DNA of 64,000 nucleotides from Saitoella complicata NRRL Y-17804 (GCF_001661265.1 NW_017567010.1:248001-312000); one strand, 5' to 3'; positions 9,063 through 21,756 are shown, counted from the first letter of the stretch. Numbers and translations: made by a program. The notes: generated by a model not told the origin, from the sequence alone.

Positions 9063-11235
9063 TCAGAAGTTCTTCTCCGTAGTCAGAATAATCAACCTCC
9101 AAATCTTCTTGACAAACACCTCCGCATCCTCATCCAACGCCATCTCCAACTCCTTCTCCAAATCCTCGGCAGACCCCTTCTTTCTCAAATGATCAATCGT
9201 GAACTTGATCAAATCATCATCCTGGACACCCAAGTACTCGATGATCTTTTTGGTGGTGAAGGGTTTTATGTCCTCTTCGATGAGTGCGTCGGTGAGTTTG
9301 TCCCATTTGACGGGCCAGGACCAGAGGCCTTCCTTGTCAGAGGGGATGGAGGAGACGAGTTGTCTTAGGCGGCGGGCTTTAGTTTCTTCGTCCTCGACGT
9401 TGGTGCCTTCATAGGTAAGCGGTACGAGAACACGTTTCTGCTTGTCCTTGTCTTCCTCCTCGTCGTCTTCCAGCAACGCCTCCGCTTGACCCATCGTCCT
9501 GGAGGTCGTCTCAGGTGCCTTCTTAACCCCGAACTGAAGACGAATCGGGCCAGGACCCGCACTCGCCGTCGCAGGCTGTTGCTGCTGAGGTGCCGCTTTC
9601 CCAACCTCCGCCGCAATGTTATTGAGGAATGCCTCAGCCTGATTAGATGCATCCGCACCCCTCGCCCCCTCCATCTCCAACTCCCTACGCTCCGCCTCCC
9701 GATCCTGGGCGTCCATCTCCCCCTCCCTCGCCCTAAACACCGCCCGATTCGCCAACCAATTACTCTTATCCCGATAATACTCCTCAGCACCCATCTCCCT
9801 CTCCTTATCATCATCCCACTCCGCCAACCTCTGTCGAATTGCATCCTTGTCTTGGAGTTCACGGGCTTCGAGGTCGCGCTCACGAGCGAGTTCACGTTCG
9901 AGGGCGAGGGTGCGGGTACGTTCGCGGTTTAACCAGCGGCGTTCGCGGTCGACGTATTGAATTTCGAGATCTCTGTCTTTTTTCTCCTTTCTTCTACGCT
10001 CCAACTCGTCGTCGGAGAGGGCAGCTTCTTCTTCGGTCGCGGGGATGTTGACCTTGGACACATACAGTTCCTCCTTCACCTTAGGTCCAGTGGGAGCAGA
10101 GATTCCGCGCGGGCCTACAGGAATGGCGTTGGAGCTCATGCTTCCATTCCTGCCAAAGTTTGCACGACGTCGCTCAGCGTCTTCGACGGCTTGTGCACGT
10201 TCTTTGTCACGACGACTGGCACGTTCACGGAAAGCCGTAATTTCCCTTGCAACGGCCTCGCGCTGCTCCTGAGGGATGTCTCCGAGTTCCTCGTCGCCTC
10301 CCAAAGGGATAGTGACGACCTCTTCCGCGGGGGTATTCGAGTCTTCGGTCTTGACCTCGGCAGTTGGCGCAGCAGGCTGACGCTTGCTGGGGTCAGCAAA
10401 GTCCTCGAGGACCTTGGCGAGATTGTTTCTTGACGTGATAATCATGTTTTTATCCTTCTGAGGATTCTTGTTCGTACGGCTTTGGTCGTACGACTCCAAG
10501 AAAACCCGCGTCTGCTCGTCCGTAGTAATGATAAGCTTGGTCGGCTTCCCATCCTCCGTCGCAGGCGGAATCTCGAGGTTCTCGAGAACGGTGATAGCGC
10601 GCTGAGTGTGTTCCGGATCATCATACTCCGCAAAGCCAAACGACCTCAAACTTCCATCCGCAGCACGAGCACGGCGCCATTCCTTGAGCTTCGCGACAGC
10701 TCTCAGGATCTTCTCGACCCACTCATCCTCCAACTCGCTGGGGATCGCTCCGACGAACAAAGTATTGAGCGCTTCTTCAACAGTGGGTGGTCGAGCAGGC
10801 TGCACGATCTCCTTTGCCTTGACCATGTTACTGAGATGTGTGTGTCCATTGTTGTTGTTGTGTTGAGGCATATTCGGCGTCGCACCGAGTCCAAGCCTGC
10901 CTCCACCGCCTGTGCCGAGATGGATGACGGGTGCGTTGAGGTTGATGTTTGGCATGTTGGCAGGTGGCACGAACGGACGCTGAGGACCTCGCGCATCGTT
11001 GTGGCTATTGTTCATCATCCCTGGGGGACCGAAACCTGGTGCGCCCATGCCAGGAGGAGCCATTCCTGGTGCTGGCATTCCTGGGACAGGGACTGGCATG
11101 CCGGGAACAATTGGTGGTGCGCCGTATGGGTTTGGGTATTGAGGCGGGTAGCCAGCTGTAAGAAGGACATTAGCAAGCAGCCGTGATTGTTGTGTCAATT
11201 TTCTTACGCATTCCGCCATATGGTGGTCCGTACAT
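9063..11235 (-). CDS. RNA-binding protein RBM25-like with RRM and C-terminal PWI domain (U1 snRNP associated)
   Basis: Exon 11235-11208 (28 nt) joins exon 11155-9063 across a 52-nt intron, giving 706 aa that begin MYGPPYGGMPGYPPQYPNPY. A Pro/Gly/Met-rich N-terminus precedes an RRM (NTLFVGAIPSELEDEWV as RNP2, LRSFGFAEYDDPE as RNP1). A long Arg/Glu/Asp-rich charged region (RERERD-like helices) follows, and the last 90 residues form a PWI domain (LWSWPVKWDKL, then KKIIEYLGVQDDDLIKFTID). This order is that of RBM25 and its yeast counterpart Snu71, which influence 5' splice-site choice with U1 snRNP. It is divergent from the HIU hydrolase gene. Confidence 0.9.
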
Positions 11236-11919
11236 CTTCACGGATTGATCCGGGGTGTGTGCTGAACGTCCCGAGGTCTGCTGTTCGCGATGCTGAGCGC
11301 GCTTCGCCTGTGCTGCGACTTTCTGCACGACGGTGTACGGTAAGGTTCGCATCTACCGCGGGAAGGACGAAACCTCACGACATCGCTTCAAATTTATGTT
11401 TGCTTGAGGTCCTTTTCGATGCTACGGGTGTATTCTAACTGCGAGAGTGTGATTAGCCTTCGACTGTGGGGTCTGACCAAGACAAATGTCATTTGAGTTG
11501 CAATTCACTGCATTCATCAAGTGTCCTGGTGCGGTTGCTTAACTTTAACGTCGCAAACCCCGTCACTATTACCATACCATCCCGCTCGTAACGTCTAGCG
11601 AGAGAGAAACTCGTGGGTGCATCTGAAGCATAAGACCTATTTCTGGGCTCTGATGTCGTGAAGGTGATCTGATGGACCGTGGGAATTCCAGCTCACAGTC
11701 CACCGTTATTACAGAATTCACAAGGGTAGGCGAAGAGAAAATAAGCATCATTTGGCGTCCTATCTCACCAGAACGAATACTATAACTCAGTTGGAACCTT
11801 ACCGATCGTCCGCTGTCAACAAGTGAGTACATGTACCCCACACAATGGGACACCCGGGGGAGATACCGTAGGCGACCTCGAGCCGATCCGCCCTGCTGCG
11901 CAAAGACAAAACAGCAACG
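11236..11919. other. Intergenic: divergent promoter region RBM25 / HIU hydrolase
   Basis: 684 bp with no recognisable gene; the minus-strand frame at 11569-11934 has no family resemblance. This is one of the longer promoter regions of the window. Confidence 0.5.
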
Positions 11920-12349
11920 ATGAGCCAGAAGCATCCAATTACCTGGTATGATTTCTGTACACTTCAGGAGATCATGTTGACGGTATGCTAACAGATCTGA
12001 TCATAGCCACGTCCTCGACACCACGCTCGGCAAACCAGCGGCAGGAGTTCAGGTTTCTCTGTACGCGGTCGATCCTGCGGACAACAAGTTCACAAAAACT
12101 GGCTACGCCGAAACGGATTCTGACGGACGGATCCTAAAGTGGACACTGACCCAGGGAGCTTTCCATGCATCCAGCACGGACGTATACAGACTCGTATTTG
12201 AAGTTGAACAATATTACAAAAAATTGGGCATGGAGACGTTCTTCCCCTGGGTGGAGATCTTCGTCAATGCCAAGGATCTGCTGCAGGAGCACTATCATGT
12301 TCCACTTTTGTTGAGTCCATACAGCTATTCGACCTACAGGGGATCGTGA
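11920..12349 (+). CDS. 5-hydroxyisourate hydrolase (transthyretin-like protein)
   Basis: Exon 11920-11945 joins exon 12007-12349; the 61-nt intron contains TGCTAAC. The product is 122 aa and begins MSQKHPITCHVLDTTLGKPA. The family hallmarks are complete: the first HVLDTTLGKPAAGV motif (catalytic His), the central FFPWVEI, the HYHVPLLLSPYSYSTY block and the C-terminal tetrapeptide YRGS that separates these enzymes from vertebrate transthyretin. The enzyme hydrolyses 5-hydroxyisourate to OHCU after uricase in purine degradation. No PTS1 or PTS2 is seen. Neither uricase nor OHCU decarboxylase is in the window. The short 26-nt first exon is fixed by the conserved Cys-His junction. Confidence 0.95.
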
Positions 12350-12454
12350 GGAAGGACGCACGAGGATATACCACGAGATACCAAATATAGCCGCAAACTC
12401 AAATTCCATGGGTATACATCCTAATCTTCTATGCAACTCGTATGCCTCAATTCC

Positions 12455-13242
12455 TTACTGCATCCTTCCGACCACAACACCCATCTCCTCATCCGTGTAA
12501 ATCCTGAATCCCTTCTCCTTGGTGACACTCGCCAACTGTACGTTCTTCGCATCCAACTTCTCCTCCATGACTTGCTTCAGCACCTTGAGGATAAGGTCTT
12601 CGGCTTCCTCAAGGGTCATGGATTTGTGGTATTCGTTCTGGAGTTCGGTTTGTGCGCCTTCGGAGCCGGAACCGATGGCTTTGGCATCGTAGCGGTAGAA
12701 GGTACCTGAGGGTTCGGCGTGATATCTGTGAGCATCAGGTCAGTACTCATTCATTCCAGAGCTCGCACAAGCTGTTCTTACAATTGAGGTCCATTCTCGT
12801 CAACACCGGCAACCAACAGTGCAACACCAAACGGTCTCGACATAATCGCATCCTCACCCTCCGCTCCCTCTCCGAACCTCAACGCCAAATCACACACACT
12901 CTGCGTACAGCTCTCAACCCTCAACGGCTCATCATACGTAAACGCATGGTTCTGTGCCTCAACCCGTGCGTGCTCAACCATCGTTCTAGCATCCGCCGTA
13001 AGACCGGACATAGCAACACCGATATGACGGTCGATTTCGACAATTTTCTCGATGGATGAGGATTCGAGGAGGGTTGAGGTTACGCGCTTTTCGACGCCGA
13101 GGAGGACGCCGGAGGAGGTTGCTATGCCGATTGCGGTGGAGCCGAGTTTGATTGCTTCCGTTGCGTATTCGACTTGGAAGAGGCGGCCTTCGGGGGAGAA
13201 GGTGTTGACACCACGGTCGTATTCTGATCTTGTGAGGAACAT
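12455..13242 (-). CDS. PUP2: 20S proteasome subunit alpha5 (Pup2/PSMA5)
   Basis: Exons 13242-12782 and 12725-12455 encode 243 aa. The N-terminus [20 protein letters not shown], then [19 protein letters not shown], is the alpha-subunit signature with the YDRG gate motif. [19 protein letters not shown] and [15 protein letters not shown] are specific to alpha5. The gene is divergent from CFT2 over 344 bp. The intron (12726-12781) begins GTAAGA. Alpha subunits form the outer rings and gate of the 20S core. No PACE element was found in its promoter. Confidence 0.96.
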
Positions 13243-13586
13243 CGTAGGGTTGTAGGGGGTTCAATTGGTCGAGGTGTATCTCCTGGTTGTCGAGGTCAAC
13301 GTACGTATACCGGGAGCCGCGTAACGACGGTGACGTTGAATATCGTGACCGAAAAACGCCAGCATATGCAACTTAGATTCTCAAAGTAAGTATAAAAGAG
13401 TAAAGGAGCTGTTTCTGAATCTGACTTTGATACTCTCACAACACCCTTGCAGCGTGAACCGTGTCTACGTTACAGTCTAATACGACCTGTCGAGGAAACA
13501 CCCATACGAGATCGCAAATCGCGGTACACCTTTAACCACCAGAGCACCTCCTCGCAGACTCTTGAACCGTTGCGGATCAGAGCGCA
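13243..13586. other. Divergent promoter region PUP2 / CFT2
   Basis: 344 bp between the two ATGs. A possible AT-rich core lies at AAGTATAAAAGAG (about 13386-13398) on the CFT2 side. No other signal is seen. Confidence 0.4.
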
Positions 13587-16056
13587 ATGTTCCTCTTCAC
13601 GCCGCTCGCCAACTCAACCCAGCAATCAGCACAGCTGGTCGAGATTGACGATGTACGAATCCTCATTGACTGTGGATGGACCGAATCCATGCCTTTTGAG
13701 CAAATGGAGCAAATCCTCGCGTACGTATTCCCTTCTTCTCCCTCAATGCCAAGTGCATCGCTAACTGTGTACCTCCAGCAACGCTCCAAAAATCGATGCT
13801 ATTCTACTGTCTCATGCCTCAGTGAAGCATTTAGGCGCCTACCCCTACCTCTTCTCCCACCTCCAAAAGAACCTCGCGACACCCACCGCCTCTCTCCCAC
13901 CCGTCTACGCAACCCTCCCCGTAACAGCAATCGGCCGGACATCCTCGCACGAGACATACGCATCCTCCTCACTCTCCCCACCCTTCCCACCAAACGTTAT
14001 CGACGCAGCCTTCGACCACATCCAGAGTCTCCGGTTCTCGCAGCCGACACGTATTATGGGCGGTGTCAGTATAACGGCATTCAATGCTGGGCATACACTC
14101 GGAGGCACGATTTGGAAGTTGGAGAGGGGGGGTGAGACGGTCGTTGTTGCTGGTGACTGGAATCATGCGCGTGAACGTGTTTTTGCGTCTAGTGTTTTGT
14201 TCAATGAGGGTCAAGTCCTCGGGGAACTTCGAAAACCTGGGGCGTTGGTTTTGGGGGTGGGGAAGGGGAGTAATATCGTTCTTCCCCGGAAACGCCGGGA
14301 AGAAGCGCTGTTGTCGCATATCACCACCACTCTCTCGCATACCCCATCCTCCACGATTCTCATCCCACTTCCGCCCTCCCCGCGCCTCCTCGAACTCGCG
14401 TACCTCCTCGAACAACATTGGCGAACACTCCCCGCGCCTCAGCCGCCGTTGTATTTGTTGTCGAGTAGTGCGGGGAAGACGATACAGTACGCGAAGAGTA
14501 TGTTGGAGTGGATGAGTGAGGAGATCGGGAGGGAGTTTGGGGCTGTGCAGAGTGGAGGGCCGTTTGAGTTTAAGCATCTCAAAGTTGTGGGGAGGTGGGA
14601 GCAGTGTAAGAGTGGGTCAGATGGAAAGGAGGGCATGGTGGTGATGGTTACGGGGGAGGGATTGGAAGGTGGGTTGGGACGGAGGGTTTTCGTGGAGGAT
14701 GTCGCCACGAACCCACAGAATTTACTCTTGTTGACGCAGGAAACGACGATGGAGCCTGATAGCCTCGCAGGGAAGATGTGGAGCGTGTGGGACACCCATG
14801 CGCCCTCTGCGCCGGAGGGTGTCATTCGGGATGCCATCTCCGCTGGGGGTGTGCAGTTGAGGTTGAAGATCCGGGAAAAGGCGTTGTTGGAAGGGGATGA
14901 GTTGACGGCGTATCAGGAGGAAGAAGCGAGTCGGCAGGCACGTCTTACCGCCGATACCGCGCTTGAGATGCGGAATCGATCTATCCTCGAAGCGGATTTG
15001 GAGAGTGAGGAGGAGAGTGAGGACGATGAAGATGACCATCACTTGACCACTGGGGTTGGGGGGGTGAAGAGGGAGGCGGTGGGGTTCGGGAGCGAGGGGT
15101 TGTTTGATTTGTATGTGAGGGGTCATCACGCGAACGCAAGTAAGTCTCGACCATTGATGTTTCCGTTCGTGGAGAGGAGGAGGAGGTTTGATGATTTTGG
15201 GGAGGTGTTGAGGGCGGAGGATTTTGCGGGGGTGAAGGAGGATGAGCAAGTTGATATCCAGCAAGCTGTGGTTTCGGTTGCGGCAAAGGGGAAGAAGAGG
15301 AAGTGGGATGAGGTTGCGAAGGGGAAGAAGAAGGGGGAGGAGCATAATGCCACCGGAGGGGGAGGTGAAGATGGCTTGGATGAGCGGCCGAGTAAGATTG
15401 TGGATGTTGAGAAGGATGTCGTGGTACACTGCAAAATCGCATTTGTCGATATGGAAGGTCTCCGCGACGGCCGTGCCATGGAACGCATTTTGCCGATGAT
15501 TGGAGCACGGAAGCTCATCCTCGTCGGCGGGGATGAAGCCGATACCCAGGATTTGAGATTATCATTCTCGACTACCCAGGGAATCACGCAGGATATCTTT
15601 AGCCCGGAGGTCGGGGAGACAGTGAATGCGAGTATGGACGTGAATGCGTATGACTTGAAGTTGAGTGATGCGTTGCTCAAGACGCTCAAGTGGCAGAAAC
15701 TGGGAACCCACGAAGTCGCGCACGTCACCGGAAAAATCAGCATACCCACCAACGACGACGACGCACCAACCGCAACCGCACTCCCAGTCCTCGAACCACT
15801 CTCCACCCCCGCCGATTTCGCCAATGCACCACGTGCTGCGCCCCTCCACGTCGGAGACATCAAACTCGCGGATTTGAGAGCGGGGTTGAGGAGCCAGGGG
15901 ATTACGGCGGAGTTTATGGGTGAGGGGACGTTGTTGTGTGATGGGGTTGTTGCGGTGAGGAAGGTTGGGGCTGGGAGGGTTGTTGTTGAGGGGGGGGTTG
16001 GGGAGGTGTTTTGGAGGGTTAGGGGGGTTGTTTATGGGATGGTTGCTACTGTGTGA
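13587..16056 (+). CDS. CFT2: Cleavage and polyadenylation factor subunit 2 (CPSF100/Cft2), inactive metallo-beta-lactamase
   Basis: Exons 13587-13720 and 13779-16056 encode 803 aa. The N-terminus (FTPLANSTQQSAQLVEIDD, ILIDCGWTESM) and DAILLSHASVKHLGAYPYL form the beta-lactamase fold; the HxHxDH zinc motif of CPSF73 is replaced by SHASVKHLG, as expected for the inactive CPSF100 paralog. The beta-CASP part follows (FNAGHTLGGTIWKL, VVVAGDWNHARERV). An acidic insert lies in the middle, and a C-terminal domain (IAFVDMEGLRDGRAM, ILPMIGARKLILVGGD) ends the protein. Cft2 pairs with CPSF73/Ysh1 in the cleavage module of the mRNA 3'-end machinery. The intron has GTACGT, a GCTAAC branch and CCAG. Confidence 0.94.
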
Positions 16057-16359
16057 GGATATCGATCGTCGTGCATGTAGGAGATCAAGGCATGTTTAGT
16101 AGGAGTATCTATAGATGCCCTCAGGGCTCTTCGGTGGAATGATCACACGCGTTAAGGAGGGACTCTGGATACCTTAGACTTCTTGGAGCAAGAGCGAGGA
16201 ATGGGGGAAGTGTACGATATAGCATACCACTATTACCTAACCCAATAACAATGCGCCAACGAACTTGTACCAAATCGATATCCAATAAGTTATAAACGCC
16301 GAACACTTGCAAAAAGAAATCTCATCTCATCTCAACTCTCCCGTTTCTCTCCATGTGAT
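16057..16359. other. Convergent intergenic region CFT2 / NIMA kinase
   Basis: 303 bp between two stop codons, AT-richer than the flanks (for example CCAATAAGTTATAAACG near 16283). It presumably holds both polyadenylation regions; nothing else is seen. Confidence 0.5.
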
Positions 16360-18286
16360 TCAAATCGAAATCAACGGCTCCCCACCTAACCCCTCAATCC
16401 CCGAATCACTCTTAGCCACGGTTCCATCAATCTCCGGCGCACTCCCACTTTCAACCCCCAACCCCATCACCGGCACACTCCCAATATCACTCACCCTTAC
16501 CCTCCTCGCCCCCCCTCCTAAACCCATCCCTGCTCCCTCAGCAGCAGTCCGTCTGATAAAAGGACTCGGCATATCCCCTCCCTCCTCACCCCAATTCGGC
16601 GCTTCCATCCCCACCGGCGTCGGCTTCCCCGGTTTCGCCTTGCCGTTCAACGCCATACGCCGAAGATCATTCGCAAGACCGGGAATGGTGGGTTTGGAAT
16701 TGAGACGGGCAGGAGATCCAGTTAGACCGCTTTCGCGGCGACGCGTGGGGGATGAGGCGCGAGAGGTGTAGGCTGATATCAAGCCCACTCTGCTCGGGGT
16801 ACTCGGTGCCTGCCCCGTAGCTGCTACTGCTGGTGGTGCAAGGACTTCAGGGGGTGCGGACAGTGTGGTCGCGGTGGTGGTTGGTACAGATAGCGGTTTA
16901 TTGAGTGTTGACAAGGTCGGTATCGCGACGTCGGAGGTGAGTGGAGTCGTTGATTCGATGCATCGGTTGGATGTGGCGGGGAGGAGCGTCAATGGCGGTC
17001 TCTTCGGTTCTTCAACTCTCTGCGCGGGTGCGGATGATGGTCTGCTGCTGTCGTTGACCACCGTGGATGTAGTTGTAGCTTGTCTAAGCTGTGAAGTCTC
17101 CTGCTGTGCAGCTACCAACGCCGCCCGCAACTCATGACACACCCTCTCACTCTCATGGAACTTCCTTTGCATCTCCGCATACGCTTCCGTCAACCTCTTC
17201 TCCTTGACCCCAATTTGTACTTCTCTGTGTAATAGGGCTTGTTCTTTTTCCAGGATGGCGAGTTCGCGGGTTTTCATTGCTCTTGAAGATAAGCCCGACC
17301 GGACCATGGGGTGGGTCAATAAATCCTGTGTAGTGGGTCTTGCCAAGGGGTTTAGTTGGAGACAGGCGGCGATGACTTCGGTGATTGCAGTGCCGTAGCC
17401 AGATAGGCTGTCCACATCGAATCTTCCGCTTTCGATTGCTATACCGAGTTCGCGGTGGTTCTTTCCATTGAAGGGGGGTTTGAGGGCGCAAATTTCGTAG
17501 AGGACACAGCCTAAGGCCCAGATATCGGATTTGGCGGAGTATGGTTGCGAGTTAATGAGTTCGGGAGACATGTAGTAAGGGGTGCCGACATATGTGCGAG
17601 CCAAAGCATGTGCGTCGTCAAGAGATTTGGACAACCCGAAATCACCGAGTTTAGGTGTTGGCGCGATTGCTGCAGAACCCAGAGAAGCGACCGGCGTTGA
17701 TGAGGATGTAGGAGTTGAAAGGAAGATGTTCTCGGGTTTCAAGTCGCGGTGTAGAATTGTTTTCCGTGCTTCTCTCCCTCTTGTTGCTGCTGTGATTGAT
17801 GGTGGGTTATGACATTCATGTAATGCACTGACCAACTGCCCAAAGAGCTCCCACACATCCTCTTCTCCTACTCTCTCCCCTCTTCTTCTATACTCCTCCA
17901 ACCATCGTCCCAAGTCACCGCCTCCACAGTACTCCATGTACAGGTAGATGAGACATGCATCCCTCTTAACTTCACGAGAATAATATCGCACGATATTCGG
18001 GTGCCGAATCTGATCAAGAATATTCACCTCAGCGACGAGCTGGTGCTTCTCCGCATCAGACATGAGTCTCCAATCGATCTCCTTCCTCGCAAAGATCCTT
18101 CCATCACTTCTTCTCCTCACCTGTACAACGACCAGTCAGTCCACACCCTTATCAAATAGCGCACGGGCCACATTGACTCACCTTCCGGATAAGCCCAAAC
18201 GAACCACGACCGATGAGCTCGAGTTCCTCGTAGTCCTCTGCTTTGAATGTCGTGGGGTTTGCTATGGCTGATGCTGAAGTGAACAT
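16360..18286 (-). CDS. nimA: NIMA-family mitotic serine/threonine kinase
   Basis: Exon 18286-18182 (35 codons) joins exon 18120-16360 across a 61-nt intron, giving 621 aa. The kinase domain starts near residue 20: YEELELIGRGSFGLIRKV is the Gly loop with the splice junction right after it. Then come FARKEIDW with the catalytic Lys, ILHRDLKPEN, KLGDFGLSK and TYVGTPYYMSPELI. The domain is NIMA/Nek2-like. A coiled coil follows (KEQALLHREVQIGVKEKRL to MQRKFHESE), then a Ser/Thr/Pro-rich tail of about 250 residues, as in Aspergillus NIMA. NIMA is needed for mitotic entry and nuclear pore opening. It is head-to-head with GCP2. A longer upstream frame (to 18667) lacks conserved sequence and was not used. 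Confidence 0.93.
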
Positions 18287-18680
18287 CTTGCCATGAATGT
18301 TCGGTGCAAGGGATGAATGCTGGTCTGTTGGAGAGCGAACGCGTATGTTGGCCGCGGTGTTGACAATTAAGGCACTTTCTTTCCGAATCGAGGTGTGGGT
18401 GCGTTGCTCGGGCGACAAGCTGCTGTAACGCAACGGGCAAGACGTGGAATATTGTGAAGGGTTACCGAAGGAAGTCAGCATGCTCGCTTTTCTCAAATAA
18501 GTATCAAAGAATAATGGCAAGGTCTCCGACAATAGTGATGCGTTGACCTGCAAGGCCTGTCGCTCTCCCGCAGGTCGCGAAATCAAAGTAAACAGATCAT
18601 CAGAACAGCAATTGTGACCGACCATAGGCTCCTGTATACCGTCGATACCCCGAAGCATATTGCGCATGCCATCGTGATAG
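18287..18680. promoter_or_regulatory. Shared promoter of NIMA kinase and GCP2
   Basis: 394 bp between the ATGs of two mitotic genes. One ACGCGT (MCB-like) hexamer lies at 18339-18344, 53 bp from the NIMA ATG. Co-regulation is inference from orientation and function only. Confidence 0.3.
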
Positions 18681-21365
18681 ATGTCGACCCGCTACAATGA
18701 CCTAAGATCGTCTTCCCCGCTCCATTCCACCGCGTCTACCTCGTCTCGCGTGTCAACCGCACGGCCAAGTAGTCGTTCTGCGACTGACTACAGCAATTTG
18801 GGGAGTCTTGCGACAGAGTTTAGGCCGCCGAGTACGACTGGGGAGGATGTAGTCAGGTTGAAGAGGGCGCCGTCTACGGCTACGAGGAGGAGTGGGAGTC
18901 CGTTGGTTAGTGAAAGGGAGAGGGAGAGGGAGAGGAGGACGGAGACAATTACGTCAACAACCATCACAAGTTCGAGACATGAGAGAAAACCATCTAGAGC
19001 ACAGACGCCATTGGATAGAGAACGCGACAGCGGTGCGACATACACAACCGCGTCATCAACTCCGGTCCTCCCACCCTTCGTATCCTCGGCATCGGTAATC
19101 CCACATACAGCCGCACCACTGGCCTCAAGAATATCAATCCCACCAGCAATATCGATGACAAGACCATTACACGTCATAGACTCCCTATCATCACTCCCGC
19201 TAGACCTCCAAGAAGCGTCTATCATCGAAGACCTTCTGTACGTCTTCATGGGCCACGAGGGAAACTACATCCACTACGCCGGAACATACGACCCGAAAAG
19301 CGAGCAAGACACACTGAAGGGACCGCAATGGGTGATTGCCGATGGACTGGATCCAAGTTTACGGGATTTGTGTATGGGATTGTGTAGGATGAGTACGTGG
19401 TACGTGAGCGTCAGTGCTTTTGTCGAGATCCACAGTCGTGCGGAGTTCGGAGTGGTGAATCACGCGTTGTGTGCGGCGATACGGAAGTTGTTGAAGGAGT
19501 ATCTGGTGCTCGTTGCGCAGCTTGAGCATCAATTTCTGACGAATCCGGCGTTTACGTTGCATACACTACACTTGCACGCGTTACCGACGTCGCATACACT
19601 GTTTCATATGTACTCGCTTGCACACGAGGTTATGAAGCGGAATGCGACGATTGAGGAGGAGAAGGACATGATGGACGATATGGACAACATCGAGGGTATC
19701 CTGGAGGCGCTCAAGGAAGGGAACGATATCACTTCTGGCGTACTTGGGAAGCCGACGATCTGTAAGGGTGGTGCGGTGTTGGGATTGCTCAGTACGCGAC
19801 TGTCAAGTTTGGCTGGTGACCCGGCTGCGAGGAAGCTGTTGAGTCATTTGCTGAAGGAGGCGAGTAAACCGTACATGAAGATGCTTAATGAGTGGCTGCA
19901 TCATGGTGAGATTCGGGATCCGCATCAAGAGTTCTTGGTCAAGGAGCAGAAGAGCATCAAGCGTGAGAGGTTGGATGAGGATTACACCGACGAGTACTGG
20001 GAGAAGCGCTATACACTGCGCGAAGGTGAGGTTCCGCCACAGTTGGAGAGTGTGAAGGAAAAGGTACTGCTGGCAGGCAAATATCTCAATGTGGTTCGGG
20101 AGTGTGGAGGTGTCGACGTCAGCAAGACCGATGAGCGAGATAAGTGGCCGATGAGCTTCGAGCATACGAACTTCCTGGATAACGTCAACTCGGCGTATGC
20201 GCATGCTAATTCATCGCTTCTTGAGTTGTTGCTGACGACGCATGAACTTCCTGCGCGCCTACGAAGTCTGAAACACTACTTCTTCCTTGATCAAAGTGAT
20301 TTCTTCACGCATTTTCTTGCGTTGGCGAGTCATGAACTCAAGAAACCTGCGAAGAATGCCAATCTCGTCAAACTGCAGAGCTTACTGGATATTACACTAC
20401 ACTCACCAGGTACCATTGCCGCCAGTGATCCATTCAAGGAGGACGTCAAAGTGCAGATGAACAAGGTTTGGCTGACGGACTGGTTGATGAGAGTCCTGTC
20501 GGTGAAGGGTCTTGGTGAAGATGGTTTGCCTACATCGAGTTTCGGTCAGTCAACCTCGGACAAAAAGGACCAGAAGGAGCTGGCAGGATTTGATGCATTG
20601 CAACTCGACTATACTGTTCCGTTTCCGTTGAGTTTAGTCATCTCGAGACAAGCCGTGACAAAGTACCAGCTCCTCTTCCGACATCTTCTCAGTCTCAAAA
20701 ATGTTGAGCAACTCCTTGGTGACACTTGGATGGCTCACATGAAGGATGCGCAGTGGAGTCGTTTCTCGAAGCACCGTCGTCTCGAGATCTGGAAAAAACG
20801 CGCATGGGCCCTGCGGTCCCGAATGATGAGTTTCATTCAGCAATTGGCGTATTTCTGTACCAGCGAGGTTATTGAGCCGAACTGGCAGGGTATGAGGGTC
20901 AAATTGGAGAAGGTTACTACGGTGGATGAGTTGATGAAGGATCATGTTGATTTCTTGGATACTTGTTTGAAGGAGTGTATGTTGACGAATCATCGTCTTC
21001 TCAAGGTTTGTTCTGATAACTATCTTCCCGTGCAGAGCATGTCTGCTAACTAAAACGAACAGATTCAAGGAAAACTCATCTACGGATGTACCATGTTCGG
21101 CCAAATGACGACATATCTCGCCCGCTCTCTTGCTACGGCTGACCCAATGCTCGACCCTACACAATTTATTCCGAAGGATGGACCGTTCCCCGAGCCTAAT
21201 GCCGCAAAGATGAACAGTCTGGAAGAGCTTCTGCAGAAGCATGAGGAGCACTTTGCAAGGAATACCAAGATTATGATGGATGCAGTGAGCTACTACGCCG
21301 GGACGGAGAGTGCACGTTTGTTGAGTCTGGTGGTGAGGCTGGACTGGGAGCAGGCGAGGTATTGA
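18681..21365 (+). CDS. Gamma-tubulin complex component 2 (GCP2/Spc97/Alp4)
   Basis: Exons 18681-21005 and 21063-21365 encode 875 aa (human GCP2 has about 900). A Ser/Thr/Arg-rich N-terminal 165 residues precede the conserved GRIP1 module starting ASIIEDLLYVFMGHEGNYIH. GCP2-specific matches include VNHALCAAIRKLLKEYL, WLHHGEIRDPHQEFLVKE and GKYLNVVRECGG; the C-terminal GRIP2 has VWLTDWLMRVLSVKG and YQLLFRHLLSLKNVEQLL. The intron contains CTGCTAAC. The protein forms gamma-TuSC with gamma-tubulin and GCP3 to nucleate microtubules at spindle pole bodies. The window also carries a HAUS6-type augmin subunit, which in known systems brings gamma-tubulin complexes to spindle microtubules. Confidence 0.93.
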
Positions 21366-21756
21366 AGAGATGTTATTTCGATGGATTTTGTGCGGGGGCT
21401 TGAGCGTCTGGTCTGGAGTTTTGCGATTGGATTTCTTTCGGTTTGGGCGTGGGGTACAGCAGGTCCCCTGATAGACGAGTGCACCTTGGAGGTGACACGT
21501 CCTGCAATGTATGAATTTTATAATAACGTCAACCAGCATTTCTTTTCCCCTTGTTTGTAAGTTTTCGTGTTTTTTGCTCCCCAACTGGCCACTTTGCGCA
21601 GGTGTTGCAGCGACCTCGCAGGTGTGTAGGACGCCTCAAGCGACGCTCGAGAAAGACAATTCGACAACAACCCCTGTACGTACCCATTGCCGTCTGAGTC
21701 TTTGAAGGAACGGTCGCTTACATCTCGTCAGTCGTATCGTCCGAGCGCTACCAGCG
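21366..21756. other. Intergenic: GCP2 3' region and NOT2 promoter
   Basis: 391 bp without a supported frame. A pyrimidine-rich stretch (TTTCTTTTCCCCTTGTTTG near 21540) lies about 215 bp before the NOT2 ATG. Confidence 0.5.

Noticed and set aside
14722-15863. Antisense ORFs (up to 245 codons) opposite CFT2
   Set aside because: Overlap conserved CPSF100 sequence and have Pro/Ser/Leu-rich shadow composition.
18339-18344. ACGCGT hexamers also near 44227, 54577 and in several coding regions
   Set aside because: About fifteen are expected by chance in 64 kb; the number seen is not enriched.
18287-18667. Extended N-terminus for NIMA from the upstream ATG at 18667
   Set aside because: The extra 127 residues look non-coding and NIMA proteins normally start close to the kinase domain.
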